Shown in pieces: positions 63,833-64,000 of a stretch of DNA of 64,000 nt; position 1 is the first letter of the stretch, and each line of letters starts with the position of its first letter. The DNA is taken from positions 5,001-69,000 of the forward strand of contig WBZZ01007008.1 of NCBI GenBank assembly GCA_019918135.1. Direction: 5' to 3'. Both the position numbers and the translations under genes were made by a program. Under the pieces are notes generated by a model. That model worked only from the letters and a program-made list of their open reading frames with translations, was not told the DNA's origin and did no database searches. This stretch comes from Paulinella micropora (Eukaryota; Cercozoa; Imbricatea; Euglyphida; Paulinellidae).

Positions 63833-64000
63833 CGTATTTCCTCCCTTCTACTCTCCCTTTCCCTCACTCATATATGTTCCTCATGCTTTCTCCTACATAC
63901 CATGTCGTGTATCCCATGAACGAGAGGTAGGATACGCACAGATCCTAGCGGGCAGCCACGCCTTTGGGCCAGACGCTTCCACTTCCCCAAATACTCGGGC

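Larger units (their letters stand above)
59736..64000 (+). repeat. inverted repeat B, right arm, continues past window
   Basis: Inverted copy of 53398-57658. It contains LINE RT from the middle of the domain onward on the plus strand. Confidence 0.92.

Noticed and set aside
1-64000. CRISPR array
   Set aside because: No regularly spaced direct repeats with unique spacers; tandem repeats present are minisatellite or coding repeats.

Overview
This window looks like a contig from a unicellular eukaryote (a protist or alga; I cannot name it). It carries two complete but mutationally damaged endogenous DNA viruses and a GC-richer block of wrecked retrotransposons. No clear cellular gene is visible. 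Evidence for a eukaryotic nuclear setting: a Polinton with its hallmark genes, a Ty3/Gypsy element, a LINE, and flanks with ATT and TA microsatellites, a 27-bp minisatellite and a tRNA-like pol III promoter sequence.

Layout. 1-1097: repeat-rich host flank. 1098-21861: element 1, a 20.8-kb Polinton/Maverick. It has ~315-bp terminal inverted repeats, a perfect 6-bp target duplication (GAAGAT), an rve integrase, protein-primed DNA polymerase B, packaging ATPase, adenovirus-type cysteine protease, and major and minor capsid proteins, plus a tail-fibre-like protein ending in an S74 intramolecular chaperone. 21868-22118: 251 bp of host DNA with a TA microsatellite. 22119-43930: element 2, a 21.8-kb Polinton-like virus (PLV). 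Its ~425-bp terminal inverted repeats are themselves near-perfect palindromes. It has no PolB or rve integrase, but encodes a primase-SF3 helicase, two GIY-YIG nucleases, a packaging ATPase, capsid proteins and a virion protein with a parvovirus-like phospholipase A2 motif. 43931-45536: host or retroelement DNA with no supported gene. 45537-50140: Gypsy remnant. 50141-64000: a mosaic of a LINE and a second gag, arranged as two large inverted duplications, each around a copy of the same 2.07-kb segment.

How the parts relate. The two viruses have different replication genes and different termini (PolB with integrase-type TIRs; primase-helicase with hairpin-like telomeres). They nevertheless share a fibre / small membrane protein / cysteine-rich protein cassette, a second capsid-associated fibre gene, a regulatory-looking small gene and an ATAATATA start-proximal promoter motif. 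About 1.5 kb of the fibre gene is nearly identical between them, so DNA exchange was recent.

Nearly every long gene in both viruses carries 1-bp frameshifts, often at homopolymers, or an in-frame TAA/TGA. This fits decaying endogenous copies or uncorrected long-read indels; the sequence alone cannot decide. Coordinates of broken genes are given as the full extent over which homologous or continuous coding is visible.
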